15,124 bases of DNA, taken from contig CAZHNG010000154.1 in the NCBI GenBank assembly GCA_964533785.1, positions 1 through 15,124 of the forward strand, given 5' to 3'. Below are positions 8,947 to 15,124 of this stretch, in pieces. The stretch comes from JANQRV01 sp964533785. GTDB taxonomy: Bacteria > Bacteroidota > Bacteroidia > Chitinophagales > Saprospiraceae. The translations under genes were made by a program, and so were the position numbers. Each line of letters starts with the position of its first letter. Positions within the stretch are counted from its first letter, which is position 1. The notes under the pieces were generated by a model. The model saw only the letters and a list, made by a program, of their open reading frames with translations. It did no database searches and was not told the DNA's origin.

Positions 8947-9218
8947 GTAAATAGCGTTTGATTCCAGAAATAACAAGGGCGCCTCGCTCAATGAGAGTTG
9001 AGTTATTAGGGAAGGGATAGCAGAAAGGTTTTATAGTTGCTTTTTAATGTAGAAAGGTCGTCTGTCTTAATTAGGACTAAGGTATAAAATTGTATTGTAA
9101 TTTTAGATATACCAAAAGAAATTTAACTTAAATCGGCTGAGAATACCTGGCAATTCCATAGAAGAAAAGAATTAAACTGTATTTTCGGCCATTATTTTTC
9201 GAATAAAACTAGATCATA
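8947..9218. promoter_or_regulatory. Divergent intergenic region (adhesin / folD)
   Basis: These 272 bp separate the minus-strand adhesin from plus-strand folD and must hold the start signals for folD, and probably for the adhesin. The segment is AT-rich. Near matches to TAnnTTTG on the plus strand (TATAGTTG near 9036, TAAAATTG near 9083) each have one mismatch and no convincing -33 partner, so no promoter is called. No RNA gene or strong hairpin is seen. Confidence 0.5.
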
Positions 9219-10105
9219 ATGGCAATAATTGATGGCAGAGCTTTAGCGAAAACCATAAAGGCAGAAATGGCGGAAGAAGTGCTGAAGATAAAAGGAGAAG
9301 GTCGTAAAGTTCCTCACCTGGCCGCTGTATTGGTGGGCGATCATCCGGCTAGTCAGGCTTATGTGCGTAATAAAGTAAGGTCTTGTGAGAAAATCGGCTT
9401 TGAATCTACGCTTATCAGAAAGGAAAGCGATATCACCGAAGGAGAATTGCTGAATGTAATTGCAGAACTGAATGCTGATGAATCGATTGACGGTTTCATT
9501 GTGCAATTGCCGTTGCCAGGACATATTAGGGAGGAAATGGTCACCCTGGCCATTGATCCGAGGAAAGATGTAGATGGTTTTCATCCCGAAAATTTTGGGC
9601 GCATGGCACAAGGATTGCCGGCGTATTTACCTGCCACCCCTTTCGGTATTTTGGAGATGTTAAAGCGTTATGAGATTTCAACTGAAGGCAAAGAAGTGGT
9701 CGTAGTGGGCCGGAGTAATATCGTTGGTACACCGATAAGCATTTTGCTTTCGCGGAAGGCTAATCCGGGCAATGCCACGGTAACCGTCTGCCACAGCAGA
9801 ACGAAAGATCTGGCTGAACATACCCGCAGAGCTGNNNNNNNNNNATTGGGCGGCCAGATTTTATTACTGCTGAAATGGTAAAAGATGGGGTCGTAGCAAT
9901 CGATGTTGGTATTAACAGAGTAGATGATGAAACGACCAAAAAGGGATACCGCTTAGTCGGTGATATCGATTTTGAGGGAGTTTCCAAGAAAGCTAGCTAT
10001 ATTACCCCGGTTCCGGGAGGTGTAGGTCAAATGACAGTAACGGCTCTTTTGATGAATACTTTAAAAGCACGTCGGGGGGAGATTTATGCGGAAAAGGTGC
10101 GGTAA
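9219..10105 (+). CDS. folD: Bifunctional methylenetetrahydrofolate dehydrogenase / methenyltetrahydrofolate cyclohydrolase (interrupted by assembly gap)
   Basis: FolD interconverts 5,10-methylene-, 5,10-methenyl- and 10-formyl-tetrahydrofolate in the cytoplasm with NADP(H), supplying one-carbon units for purine and formyl-methionine synthesis. Residues matching E. coli FolD Tyr50, Lys54, Gln98 and Asp121 are visible as Y48 and K52 (YVRNK), Q96 (DGFIVQLPLP) and D119 (KDVDGFHP). The nucleotide-binding GRSNIVGTP and the PGGVGQMT signature are also present. Reading starts at ATG 9219 (MAIIDGRALA). Ten N at 9835-9844 shift the frame: the first part runs in frame to 9833 (residue 205), and the rest resumes at 9845 (IGRPDFITAEMV) and ends at TAA 10103-10105. 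Filling the gap from family knowledge needs about six residues and gives a protein near 297 residues, the normal FolD length. The frame break is therefore an assembly artefact and the gene is judged intact. Confidence 0.95.
9835..9844. other. Assembly gap of 10 N inside folD
   Basis: Ten unresolved bases. The reading frame changes from phase 9219 before the gap to phase 9845 after it. FolD homologues have a stretch like ADxLxxAxG here, so about six residues (18 nt, of which the first base, g at 9834, is present) are missing. The true gap is then about 17 nt rather than 10. Ten N is probably a scaffolder's placeholder. Confidence 0.97.
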
Positions 10106-10117
10106 AAAGTGGTTCGT

Positions 10118-10135
10118 GACATAGTGTCTTTTTTT
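10118..10135 (+). terminator. Weak terminator-like stem with T run after folD
   Basis: GACA (10118-10121) and TGTC (10125-10128) form a 4-bp stem with a 3-nt loop, followed directly by seven T (10129-10135). The stem is too short to be convincing. It could give partial termination between folD and the DinB-like gene, or be chance. Confidence 0.25.
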
Positions 10136-10151
10136 GAAATCAAAATATAGT

Positions 10152-10646
10152 ATGACCTGTACAGAAGGTAATCAGAAAATCGTGGATCAGATCGTGACTT
10201 TGATCGGACAACTGACCATTGATCAATACCGGGCTCCGCTACCTTTATTAAAGAATAATTCTTTGGGAAAGCATTTTCGGCATATTTACGATTTTTACAG
10301 TTGTTTTTTCAAAGGGGTAGAAAAAGAGCTCGTAGATTATACGCTGCGCGAACGCAATACAGCGATTGAAACTGACCCGGTTACTGCAATTGCGGCATTT
10401 CAGGAGCTGAAAAATTTGTTTAAAGCACCGGAAGATCATTTGATCAAAGTAATTGCCGATTTTTCGGCACAAGAAGAGAAGCGGTCCGTTATTTCTTCTA
10501 ATGTGGGCAGGGAATTGATGTTTTTACACGACCATACGGTGCATCACCTTGCCATTATTTCGATCGGTATCCGAGAGGCATTTCCCGATGTTGAATTGGA
10601 TGAGGAAGTGGGGCTTGCGCCGGCAACAATAAGGTTTACGGGTTGA
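10152..10646 (+). CDS. DinB-superfamily (DinB/YfiT-like) putative metal-dependent protein
   Basis: This 164-residue protein is helical throughout and fits the DinB/YfiT four-helix bundle in length and motifs. Family members bind a divalent metal through three histidines, and some act as thiol-dependent transferases (for example bacillithiol transferases), but many have no known role. Candidate ligands are H41/H44 (GKHFRHIYDFY) and the cluster H126, H128, H131, H132 (HDHTVHH). The ATG at 10152 is preferred; a TTG at 10134 in the same frame would overlap a T run and add six residues. It lies 46 bp after folD on the same strand and may share its transcript, though a weak terminator-like hairpin sits between. 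The stop codon falls inside a 9-bp tandem duplication (ACGGGTTGA then ACGGGTTGC, 10638-10655). The exact substrate cannot be inferred. Confidence 0.75.
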   Translation: MTCTEGNQKIVDQIVTLIGQLTIDQYRAPLPLLKNNSLGKHFRHIYDFYSCFFKGVEKELVDYTLRERNTAIETDPVTAIAAFQELKNLFKAPEDHLIKVIADFSAQEEKRSVISSNVGRELMFLHDHTVHHLAIISIGIREAFPDVELDEEVGLAPATIRFTG

Positions 10647-10719
10647 ACGGGTTGCGGGTGGATAAGGTAGGTGGGTTGGGGTTTTGAATTGTATCCGTTT
10701 TTAAAGACACCGTTTGGAT

Positions 10720-10728
10720 GGGTAAACC
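10720..10728. repeat. Left target-site duplication of miniature element
   Basis: GGGTAAACC, identical to 10901-10909 and directly abutting the left terminal inverted repeat. The matching stops at nine bases on both sides, as expected of a 9-bp duplication made at insertion. The sequence also takes part in a small palindrome, TGGGTAAACCCA (10719-10730). Confidence 0.7.
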
Positions 10729-10767
10729 CAGCAATTTCCAATATGACCGCCATTTAATCGACACAAA

Positions 10768-10793
10768 CCTGCCTGCCGATACCGTCAGGCAGG
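10768..10793. repeat. Hairpin inside the miniature element
   Basis: CCTGCCTG (10768-10775) and CAGGCAGG (10786-10793) form a perfect 8-bp GC-rich stem around the 10-nt loop CCGATACCGT. No T run follows, so it is not a clear terminator. The loop shares CCGATA with the palindrome at 10847-10862. Confidence 0.85.
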
Positions 10794-10846
10794 AACACTA
10801 AATCACAAAATCCCACAAAATCTTTAGTGGATTTTCGTGTTTTAGA

Positions 10847-10862
10847 GCCGATAGCTATCGGC
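10847..10862. repeat. Perfect 16-bp palindrome inside the miniature element
   Basis: GCCGATAGCTATCGGC is its own reverse complement. It lies in the right arm of the element roughly opposite the left-arm hairpin, so the element is palindromic at two scales. It could be a protein-binding site or only a folding arm. Confidence 0.9.
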
Positions 10863-10900
10863 TTAGTGGCATATCTTAAATCCCAAATTAGAAATCGCTG

Positions 10901-10909
10901 GGGTAAACC
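10901..10909. repeat. Right target-site duplication of miniature element
   Basis: GGGTAAACC, identical to 10720-10728 and directly after the final G of the right terminal inverted repeat. It lies 62 bp upstream of the glycosyltransferase start codon. Confidence 0.7.
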
Positions 10910-10971
10910 TGGTTGAATAATTGTTTCTTTGGATTGCAGGATTTTATGTATTGAGTTTAAATCCTAGTTTC

Positions 10972-12789
10972 ATGAAAAATGAACGGCTGATATTTTCATT
11001 ATTAATTGCGGTATTAGGGCTGCTTTTTTACGTTCCTTTTTTGGGCGGTGTCCATCTTTTCGACTGGGATGAGATCAATTTTGCGGAAATCAGCCGGGAA
11101 ATGATCCTGTTAGATGATTATCTGCGGGTTCACGTAAATTTTTTACCCTTTTGGGAAAAGCCTCCCTTCTTTTTCTGGTTGCAGGCATTGGCGATGAAAA
11201 TGTTTGGGGTCGGGGAATTTGCGGCGCGTTTGCCCAATGCGCTTTGTGGCGCGCTCACTTTGGTTTTGTTGTACAATTTTGGCCGGCAACTATACAATCA
11301 TCGCTTTGGCATCATCTGGAGCGGGGTCTATTTCGGAACTATTTTACCATTTCTCTATTTTAAGTCCGGCATTATTGACCCTTGGTTTAATCTGTTTATT
11401 TTCATTGGGTTGTATTTTTTTATTTTATTTCATTGGAAAAAAAATGAGATCGGTCAATTGCCCTTGAAGCATAAGCCGATTTTCTATTTGTTTTGGGGTG
11501 GTTTTTTTGTTGGAATGGGTATTTTGACAAAAGGACAAGTTGCTTTTTTGATCGCGGCCTTGACCATCATGGTGTACTGGATGATCCAGCTCTATCATTA
11601 CAATAAGCGAGATTTTATTTCGCTTTGTTTGCTCTTGTTGTGCAGCTATCCATTGTTAAAAATCTATCAGAATACTGGAAATAATCTTTGGTTATACCTT
11701 CTTTGCGGTGTTCTTGCCGGGGTGATATTGCTCGTTGTTTTATATTATGGGCGGTATTCTTTTTTTATCACCTTCCCGGAAATATTGATCTTTACTTTTG
11801 CCGCGACGATCGTTACTTTAACCTGGTATGGATTGGAAACCTGGAAGAACGGCACCTGGTTCATTGTTGAATTTAATAAATACCAGTATCGCCTGTTCAG
11901 TACACCGGATGCTGGGCACCGTGGTTTTTTGGGGTATCATTTTGTGGTGTTGCTCGTTGGCTGTTTTCCCGCGTCCATTTTTGCCATTCGTTCGTTTTGG
12001 AATATTGGCCAGGACACTAATACCCACGAAAAAGACTTTAGACAATGGATGAAAATACTTTTTTGGGTGGTGTTGATCTTATTCAGCATTGTCAGGTCCA
12101 AGATCGTTCATTATTCTTCGATGTGCTATTTTCCTTTAACTTTTTTAGCGGCTGTTGTCATTTTTAAAATGATCAATAAGGAAATTCAATTGAATCAGTG
12201 GATGAAAGGCGGACTACTTGCTGTCGGAGGACTCTACGTGGCGGCTACCATTATTCTTCCTTTTATCGGTATGGATACGGACCGGATCAAACCCTTATTT
12301 GACGATCCTTTTGCGGTAGCTAATTTGGATGCAGCGGTGAGGTGGACGGGTTGGGAGAGTAGTGCGGGTATTTTTTTATTGGTGGTGTTGTGGCTCTTTC
12401 TACGTTGGTCGAAGAAAGGAAAATTCATTCGCAGTTTTTCAGGGCTCTTTGGTGGTGTTGCTATATTTGTGATGCTAACGCTGATTTTTTTTATAGGTAG
12501 AATTGAAGGTTATTCACAACGAGCAGCCGTTAGTTTTTTTGAAAGTAAAATGGACGAGGACTGCTATATCATTTCTCATGGCTATAAAACATACGCACAT
12601 TTATTTTATGCGCGTAAGCCAGTGGTAGAGAATGAAAAAAGTTATGAAAAGGATTGGCTGCTTTATGGTAATGTAGACAAGCCCGTATACGTAATTACCA
12701 AGATCCATAAAGCAGATGAAATGCGCACTATTGAAACCTTGGAGGAAATCGGCAATAAAAATGGATTTGTCTTCTTTAAGCGTAAATAA
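10972..12789 (+). CDS. ArnT/PMT-type integral membrane glycosyltransferase
   Basis: This 605-residue inner-membrane protein has about a dozen hydrophobic segments and a short soluble C-terminal part (about 515-605). It resembles the ArnT/PMT (GT-C, PMT_2) family, which moves a sugar from a polyprenyl-phosphate donor to lipid A, protein or another acceptor on the periplasmic face. The first periplasmic loop carries the acidic motif D31-W-D33-E34 (FDWDEINFAEISREM), the usual catalytic and metal site, and then W61-E-K-P-P, also typical of the family. ATG 10972 (MKNERLIFSLLIAV) is preferred over an upstream in-frame TTG at 10921, because it starts just before the first membrane helix. The esterase gene begins 6 bp after its stop, so the two are probably co-translated. 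Acceptor and sugar cannot be told from sequence; lipid A modification is one option. Confidence 0.85.
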   Translation: MKNERLIFSLLIAVLGLLFYVPFLGGVHLFDWDEINFAEISREMILLDDYLRVHVNFLPFWEKPPFFFWLQALAMKMFGVGEFAARLPNALCGALTLVLLYNFGRQLYNHRFGIIWSGVYFGTILPFLYFKSGIIDPWFNLFIFIGLYFFILFHWKKNEIGQLPLKHKPIFYLFWGGFFVGMGILTKGQVAFLIAALTIMVYWMIQLYHYNKRDFISLCLLLLCSYPLLKIYQNTGNNLWLYLLCGVLAGVILLVVLYYGRYSFFITFPEILIFTFAATIVTLTWYGLETWKNGTWFIVEFNKYQYRLFSTPDAGHRGFLGYHFVVLLVGCFPASIFAIRSFWNIGQDTNTHEKDFRQWMKILFWVVLILFSIVRSKIVHYSSMCYFPLTFLAAVVIFKMINKEIQLNQWMKGGLLAVGGLYVAATIILPFIGMDTDRIKPLFDDPFAVANLDAAVRWTGWESSAGIFLLVVLWLFLRWSKKGKFIRSFSGLFGGVAIFVMLTLIFFIGRIEGYSQRAAVSFFESKMDEDCYIISHGYKTYAHLFYARKPVVENEKSYEKDWLLYGNVDKPVYVITKIHKADEMRTIETLEEIGNKNGFVFFKRK

Positions 12790-12795
12790 TTTTTG

Positions 12796-13692
12796 ATGTT
12801 TATTTTAGGATTTACAGCAGTAATATTGGCTTTGTACCTGGTTCTTTTTTGGTTGGTACCAAAGGGTTGGGTACTGCATGAATTACTGTATTTTCCTTTT
12901 TTCTGGATTCGCCATATTGCTACAGCGCGAAAATCCATGAATGAAGAGAAAATAGCGTATGGCGACCATAAACATCAATACTTCCTCTATTTTAAACCTA
13001 TGGTAGAACCGGCGAAAAAGCGGATCGTCCTTTACTTTCACGGAGGAGGCTGGCGTTATGGCCGTCCCCGTTTTTTTAGGCTCAACGCCTATTTTTTTGC
13101 CAGTCGTGGTTATCACGTTGTTTTACCATCACACCGTCATCCGCCAAGGTTTAAATATCAGGATCTGCGGGAAGATCTGGCAAAACTATTTTATAAGGTA
13201 AACCAAATGTCGCTCGATAATGAGTGGTATGATTGTAAGATGATTCTTACGGGAATGTCTTCCGGTGGACATTTAGCGACTCTTTCGGTTTACGATCCTT
13301 TTATTTTACAACACAATCATTTTTCTATTGACAAGTTTGGGGGGTTATTGGTCTGTGGTGCACCATTGAATTTTAATTTAATGCCGGACGTAGCTACCAT
13401 CAGAGACATGGCAGGCCCCCGGTCCGGAGAACTTTTTCAGATCGCTAATCCGCTCAATCATCTCAAACCTGGAATAAGGATCCCTATTCTTTGCTTTCAC
13501 GGTGAAAAAGATGCTATTGTCCCTTTTTATTCTATCCAACCTTTTGTTAAAGAACTCAGTAGTTACCATCCTGCCTTTACTTTTCATCCGATAAAAAACG
13601 GAAATCATTACCAGGCCTTGAACTGGCTGTATAAAAAGGGGAAAGAAAGAAAGATTTTAGAGGAATGGTTAGAAGAGTTAAGTGAACCTTAA
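12796..13692 (+). CDS. Membrane-anchored alpha/beta hydrolase (HGGG-type esterase)
   Basis: This 298-residue protein starts with a hydrophobic helix (about 1-24), which probably anchors it to the inner membrane. An alpha/beta-hydrolase domain follows, of the hormone-sensitive-lipase/carboxylesterase type. Visible parts are the oxyanion-hole motif H82-G-G-G-W, the nucleophile elbow G-M-S155-S-G-G, the acid D239 in HGEKDAIVP and the histidine H271 in NGNHYQA. The triad is complete, so it should be active on an ester or amide. ATG 12796 is preferred to a TTG at 12793. It follows the glycosyltransferase stop by 6 bp, which suggests one transcript and coupled translation, and perhaps a role in acylating or deacylating the same envelope molecule (inference). 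Alternatives are a kynurenine-formamidase-like or sterol-ester-type esterase; the substrate is unknown. Confidence 0.85.
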   Translation: MFILGFTAVILALYLVLFWLVPKGWVLHELLYFPFFWIRHIATARKSMNEEKIAYGDHKHQYFLYFKPMVEPAKKRIVLYFHGGGWRYGRPRFFRLNAYFFASRGYHVVLPSHRHPPRFKYQDLREDLAKLFYKVNQMSLDNEWYDCKMILTGMSSGGHLATLSVYDPFILQHNHFSIDKFGGLLVCGAPLNFNLMPDVATIRDMAGPRSGELFQIANPLNHLKPGIRIPILCFHGEKDAIVPFYSIQPFVKELSSYHPAFTFHPIKNGNHYQALNWLYKKGKERKILEEWLEELSEP

Positions 13693-13697
13693 GATGT

Positions 13698-13720
13698 TCA
13701 GTAATTGCCCTGATTACTGA
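13698..13720 (+). terminator. Stem-loop after the esterase gene
   Basis: TCAGTAAT (13698-13705) and ATTACTGA (13713-13720) form an 8-bp perfect stem with a 7-nt loop, beginning 6 bases after the esterase stop codon. Only a short T-containing stretch (TTTATCC) follows, so it may be a weak terminator or an RNA-stabilising 3' hairpin ending the glycosyltransferase-esterase transcript. Confidence 0.45.
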
Positions 13721-13779
13721 TTTATCCAGGTAAATAAAGTCTATAATGTTGCCTTCCTAATGCCGTTCGGACAGGTTCA

Positions 13780-13813
13780 TTGGTTAATAATTCTTTTTTC
13801 TTTTTTATATTTA
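13780..13813 (+). promoter_or_regulatory. Candidate promoter of the GAF-domain gene
   Basis: TATATTTA (13806-13813) matches the Bacteroidota -7 element TAnnTTTG except at the last base. A TTG (13780-13782) lies 23 bp before it, slightly longer than usual spacing. The start codon is 40 bp downstream, a plausible leader length. Confidence 0.3.
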
Positions 13814-13852
13814 TAGAAATTGATCACACTATAAACTGCAAACGTCAACACA

Positions 13853-15046
13853 ATGGAAAGTATCGATGCATTAGGCGCCAGGCCGGAACGCATTGCCGCA
13901 TTTACCGGAGATCTCTTATCTGAAACGGAAGATGAAGAGTTGAAGGCTATCGCCAGACAGGCTGCCAGGGATTTATCGACTCCTATTGCACTTGTCAACT
14001 TTGTACTGGAACAGATCCAGTTTTTTAAAGCCCAGCATGGGTTACCGGAAGATCTGGTGGCAGCGCGGGGGACAGATCGCGATGTTTCATTTTGTCAGTT
14101 TGTAGTCCGTAATGGTAAACCATTTGAAGTAGCCGATGCTCAAAAAGATGAACGGGTACCAAAGCATCTGGTAAACCATTATGGGATCAGGTCATACTTA
14201 GGTATGCCGATTGTCGCTAATGACGTTATTGTAGGTTCACTCTGCGTTATCGATACCAAACCACGCGCCTTTTCCAATGAAGAACGCGAAAAACTACAGC
14301 AGCTAACTAACCTGGTCAATGATCGCCTGGCCTTATTAGCTGAAAAAAGAAAACGTACTTTCCCCATTACCAAGACCAAAAACCTTGCCGTTGCACTGGA
14401 ACAACTCAAAAGGACATTAGAAAACATTGAAGGTGAGGTGTTGCCGGGAAGAAGTGAAACGCTTGCCATCGGCTCACTGATGAGAATCGTTGAACATTCT
14501 CTGCAATCCGATACGGTACCGCCGGAAATCATTCACCGAACGCTACGCTCTGCTAAGGTTGCCTTCACAAATTTCAAAGATCGATTGTATGATATCCAGA
14601 TAAGTACGGATGACGCGAATACCTCCCTTTCCATACTTGAAAATATCGTGATGCCTGTATCTACCTCCGTATCTGAGATAGTCCATGCAGGTATAGCCTT
14701 GTCTAGCGGTCCGCTTCAATCCGTTGGGGGATATTTTTTAACTCCGATAGATTCAGGTCTTCAAATTGCGATCTCAAAGACTTCGGCAACTACTGCTATG
14801 TCAGCTTGTATCTCCGCATTGATCTCTGAAATGATGTTTTATGCTATTAATACAGGAATAAATATTAAGGTAAAAAAGGAATTGGACTCCGCCGTTGCTA
14901 TCGGGTTTACTGTAGAAAACATCGGAGAATTTAATTATGCGGATGCCGTTCAGAAAATTCAACAACAATTAGGAGAAACGGTTGATTTTAACCTTAAGGC
15001 AACGGAGCAGGAGTTTAAGCTAATTTTTCCCATGCTTGAAAAATAA
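13853..15046 (+). CDS. GAF-domain protein with uncharacterised C-terminal half
   Basis: This 397-residue soluble protein starts at ATG 13853. Residues about 18-160 form a GAF sensory domain of the type found in sensor kinases: SFCQFVV (about 79-85), HYGIRSYLGMPIV (about 108-120), GSLCVIDTKPRAF (about 128-140), then the helix NEEREKLQQLTNLV. Residues about 160-250 are helical and charged. Residues about 265-397 do not match a domain I can name. Their order, with a long helix (SACISALISEMMFYAINTGI) followed by strands (IKVKKEL, AVAIGFTVENIG) and a closing strand (FKLIFPM), recalls a histidine-kinase ATPase or histidine-phosphotransferase fold. No DxGxG or G-rich ATP lid is present and no clear phospho-acceptor histidine box, so an active kinase is unlikely. 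It probably senses a small ligand or acts as a signalling adaptor (inference). The gene stands alone after a putative hairpin. Confidence 0.75.
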   Translation: MESIDALGARPERIAAFTGDLLSETEDEELKAIARQAARDLSTPIALVNFVLEQIQFFKAQHGLPEDLVAARGTDRDVSFCQFVVRNGKPFEVADAQKDERVPKHLVNHYGIRSYLGMPIVANDVIVGSLCVIDTKPRAFSNEEREKLQQLTNLVNDRLALLAEKRKRTFPITKTKNLAVALEQLKRTLENIEGEVLPGRSETLAIGSLMRIVEHSLQSDTVPPEIIHRTLRSAKVAFTNFKDRLYDIQISTDDANTSLSILENIVMPVSTSVSEIVHAGIALSSGPLQSVGGYFLTPIDSGLQIAISKTSATTAMSACISALISEMMFYAINTGINIKVKKELDSAVAIGFTVENIGEFNYADAVQKIQQQLGETVDFNLKATEQEFKLIFPMLEK

Positions 15047-15124
15047 ATCTTACTTTCCTGAATTGGCGATTAATACACTGTAACACAAATTTCTTTGCAT
15101 TTTGAAGCCGTCTTTTCGTCCAAC

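Larger units (their letters stand above)
10729..10900. mobile_element. MITE-like palindromic element, 172 bp, non-coding
   Basis: The ends are imperfect inverted repeats: CAGCAATTTCCAATATGA (10729-10746) and, read on the other strand from 10900 to 10883, CAGCGATTTCTAATTTGG. They match at 14 of 18 positions, including 12 of the outer 14. Both ends abut the same 9-bp word, GGGTAAACC, outside the element. It has no open reading frame of note. Inside are a hairpin (10768-10793), an imperfect inverted repeat (CTAAATCACAAAATCC at 10798-10813 against 10829-10845) and a perfect 16-bp palindrome (10847-10862), so most of the element could fold on itself. Size, ends, duplication and lack of a transposase gene fit a miniature inverted-repeat transposable element moved by a transposase encoded elsewhere. 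Nine-base duplications occur in the IS4 and IS1 groups among others, but the ends do not let me assign a family. It sits between the DinB-like gene and the glycosyltransferase and may carry or disrupt the latter's promoter. Confidence 0.7.

Noticed and set aside
8947..8991. Upstream in-frame ATG at 8991 extending the 5083-8946 adhesin by 15 residues
   Set aside because: The extension (MSEAPLLFLESNAIY) would precede and spoil a clear signal peptide that begins at the ATG at 8946; the paralogue also starts directly at its signal peptide.
9219..10105. folD as a frameshifted pseudogene or two separate genes
   Set aside because: The break coincides exactly with ten N, both halves are well conserved, and a gap of about 17 nt restores the frame.
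10768..10793. GC-rich hairpin as a rho-independent terminator of the DinB-like gene
   Set aside because: It lies over 120 bp after the stop, is not followed by a T run, and is inside the miniature element.
10921..10971. TTG start adding 17 residues to the glycosyltransferase
   Set aside because: The ATG at 10972 places the positively charged N-terminus just before the first membrane helix and the DWDE loop at the usual distance, as in other family members.

Overview
The window looks like chromosomal DNA of a gliding or surface-adhesive Bacteroidota, probably a Saprospiria/Lewinella-like lineage (inference). The support is two giant secreted proteins with SprB-type repeats and C-terminal type B sorting domains of the type IX secretion system (T9SS, a Bacteroidota-specific export route), A-rich leaders without clear Shine-Dalgarno sites, a TAnnTTTG-type promoter element, and heptanucleotide arrays between genes.

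Layout. Bases 1-98 are a 7-bp tandem array. Bases 258-4811 and 5083-8946, both on the minus strand, encode two paralogous secreted proteins of 1517 and 1287 residues. Each is built as signal peptide, CUB-like domain, PKD domain, P-domain (the proprotein-convertase C-terminal fold, here without a protease), Ig-like CxxC module, a run of SprB repeats (7 and 6), a second CxxC module and a T9SS type B sorting tail. They are probably cell-surface or released adhesins. The upstream copy (5083-8946) has one P-domain; the downstream copy (258-4811) has a second one, placed inside its Ig-like module.

From 9219 everything is on the plus strand: folD (one-carbon metabolism; broken only by a 10-N assembly gap), a DinB-superfamily protein, a 190-bp noncoding segment that reads as a complete miniature transposable element (172 bp, imperfect 18-bp terminal inverted repeats, perfect 9-bp target duplication), an ArnT/PMT-type membrane glycosyltransferase with a membrane-anchored HGGG-type esterase starting 6 bp after its stop, and a GAF-domain protein with an unrecognised C-terminal half.

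The adhesin pair is a duplicated surface module. The glycosyltransferase and esterase are probably co-translated and may modify an envelope glycan or lipid. folD and the DinB-like gene look like housekeeping or accessory genes with no visible link to the adhesins. The observations most worth following are the miniature element at 10720-10909, the nested P-domain, and the strict cysteine layout of the two secreted proteins.
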